A stretch of DNA of 7,018 bases from Comamonadaceae bacterium (GTDB taxonomy: Bacteria > Pseudomonadota > Gammaproteobacteria > Burkholderiales > Burkholderiaceae), in contig CANNNB010000124.1 of NCBI GenBank assembly GCA_947505995.1, forward strand, positions 1 through 7,018, given 5' to 3'. The first letter of the stretch is position 1; each line of letters begins with the position of its first letter. Shown one piece after another: positions 6,891 to 7,018 of the stretch. The position numbers were made by a program, and so were the translations under genes. A model generated the notes under the pieces. The model did no database searches. It worked only from the letters and a program-made list of their open reading frames with translations, and was not told the origin of the DNA.

Positions 6891-7018
6891 CGCTTGGCTT
6901 GCAAGGCCTTCAAAACAGCCGGAGACACAAGCCCCTCTACCTTGCCACCCAAGGTAGAAATTTCACGCACCAAGGTGCTGCTGATGTGCTGAACCGATGC
7001 ACTGGTGTGCAAAAACAC
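6887..7018 (-). CDS. coaD: Pantetheine-phosphate adenylyltransferase CoaD, C-terminal 43 residues (5' part cut by window edge)
   Basis: An open frame enters from the right edge on the minus strand and ends at TAA (6887-6889). Its 43 residues include HISSTLVREISTLGG, the conserved C-terminal ATP-contact segment of CoaD (consensus around ISSxxVRE), then a family-like tail ending LKALQAKR. CoaD transfers AMP from ATP to 4'-phosphopantetheine, the fourth step of coenzyme A synthesis, in the cytosol. About 115-120 residues, including the catalytic HxGH motif, must lie beyond the edge. It converges on recJ, the two stop codons sharing bases in TTAA (6887-6890). The call rests on a short stretch but the motif is characteristic. 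Confidence 0.85.
   Translation of the reverse strand: MFLHTSASVQHISSTLVREISTLGGKVEGLVSPAVLKALQAKR
6936..6958 (+). terminator. 9-bp perfect hairpin downstream of recJ, inside coaD
   Basis: TCTACCTTG (6936-6944) pairs exactly with CAAGGTAGA (6950-6958) around the 5-base loop CCACC. It begins 46 bases past the recJ stop. The tail is only AATTT, so as an intrinsic terminator it would be weak. The same bases encode codons of the CoaD C-terminus, so it may also be incidental. Confidence 0.3.

Noticed and set aside
1..7018. Possible mobile element, CRISPR array, toxin-antitoxin pair or defence system.
   Set aside because: No transposase, integrase, spaced direct repeats or small gene pairs were seen. 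RecJ and TatD are nucleases, but both are housekeeping types in ordinary contexts.

Overview
The window looks like ordinary core chromosome of a betaproteobacterium, most likely order Burkholderiales and probably close to Comamonadaceae. This rests on the protein sequences (a TctB-type transporter subunit, the short spermidine-synthase-like family, a single LolC/E permease with LolD, an RpfE-like protein next to recJ), not on any marker gene. No rRNA, tRNA, CRISPR array, insertion sequence or phage gene was seen.

Layout. At the left edge (1-379, minus) is the N-terminal part of a tripartite tricarboxylate transporter small membrane subunit (TctB). A gap of about 150 bp follows, holding several short palindromes and a weak terminator-like hairpin. 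Next comes a compact minus-strand operon, transcribed right to left from 4124 to 532: LolC/E permease, LolD ATPase, TatD-family hydrolase, spermidine-synthase-like protein. Its genes overlap by 8, 4 and 4 bases. An 82-bp divergent intergenic region (4125-4206) carries TGTCA-type repeats. On the plus strand an RpfE-like protein of unknown function (4207-5178) overlaps recJ (5175-6890) by 4 bases. At the right edge the C-terminus of coaD (minus) converges on recJ, and their stop codons overlap.

How the genes work together. LolC/E and LolD together should form the inner-membrane machine that hands outer-membrane lipoproteins to LolA. TatD and the spermidine-synthase-like protein are co-transcribed passengers with no obvious link to lipoprotein traffic. 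RecJ is the single-strand-specific 5'-3' exonuclease of recombination and mismatch repair; its RpfE-like partner is translationally coupled to it and is the least understood gene here. CoaD belongs to coenzyme A synthesis and TctB to uptake of carboxylates.

I found no clear evidence of a new defence or mobile system. The points most worth a second look are the RpfE-like/recJ pair, the single-permease Lol arrangement, the altered active-site motifs of the spermidine-synthase-like protein, the dyad in the divergent promoter region, and the hairpin inside the coaD 3' end downstream of recJ.
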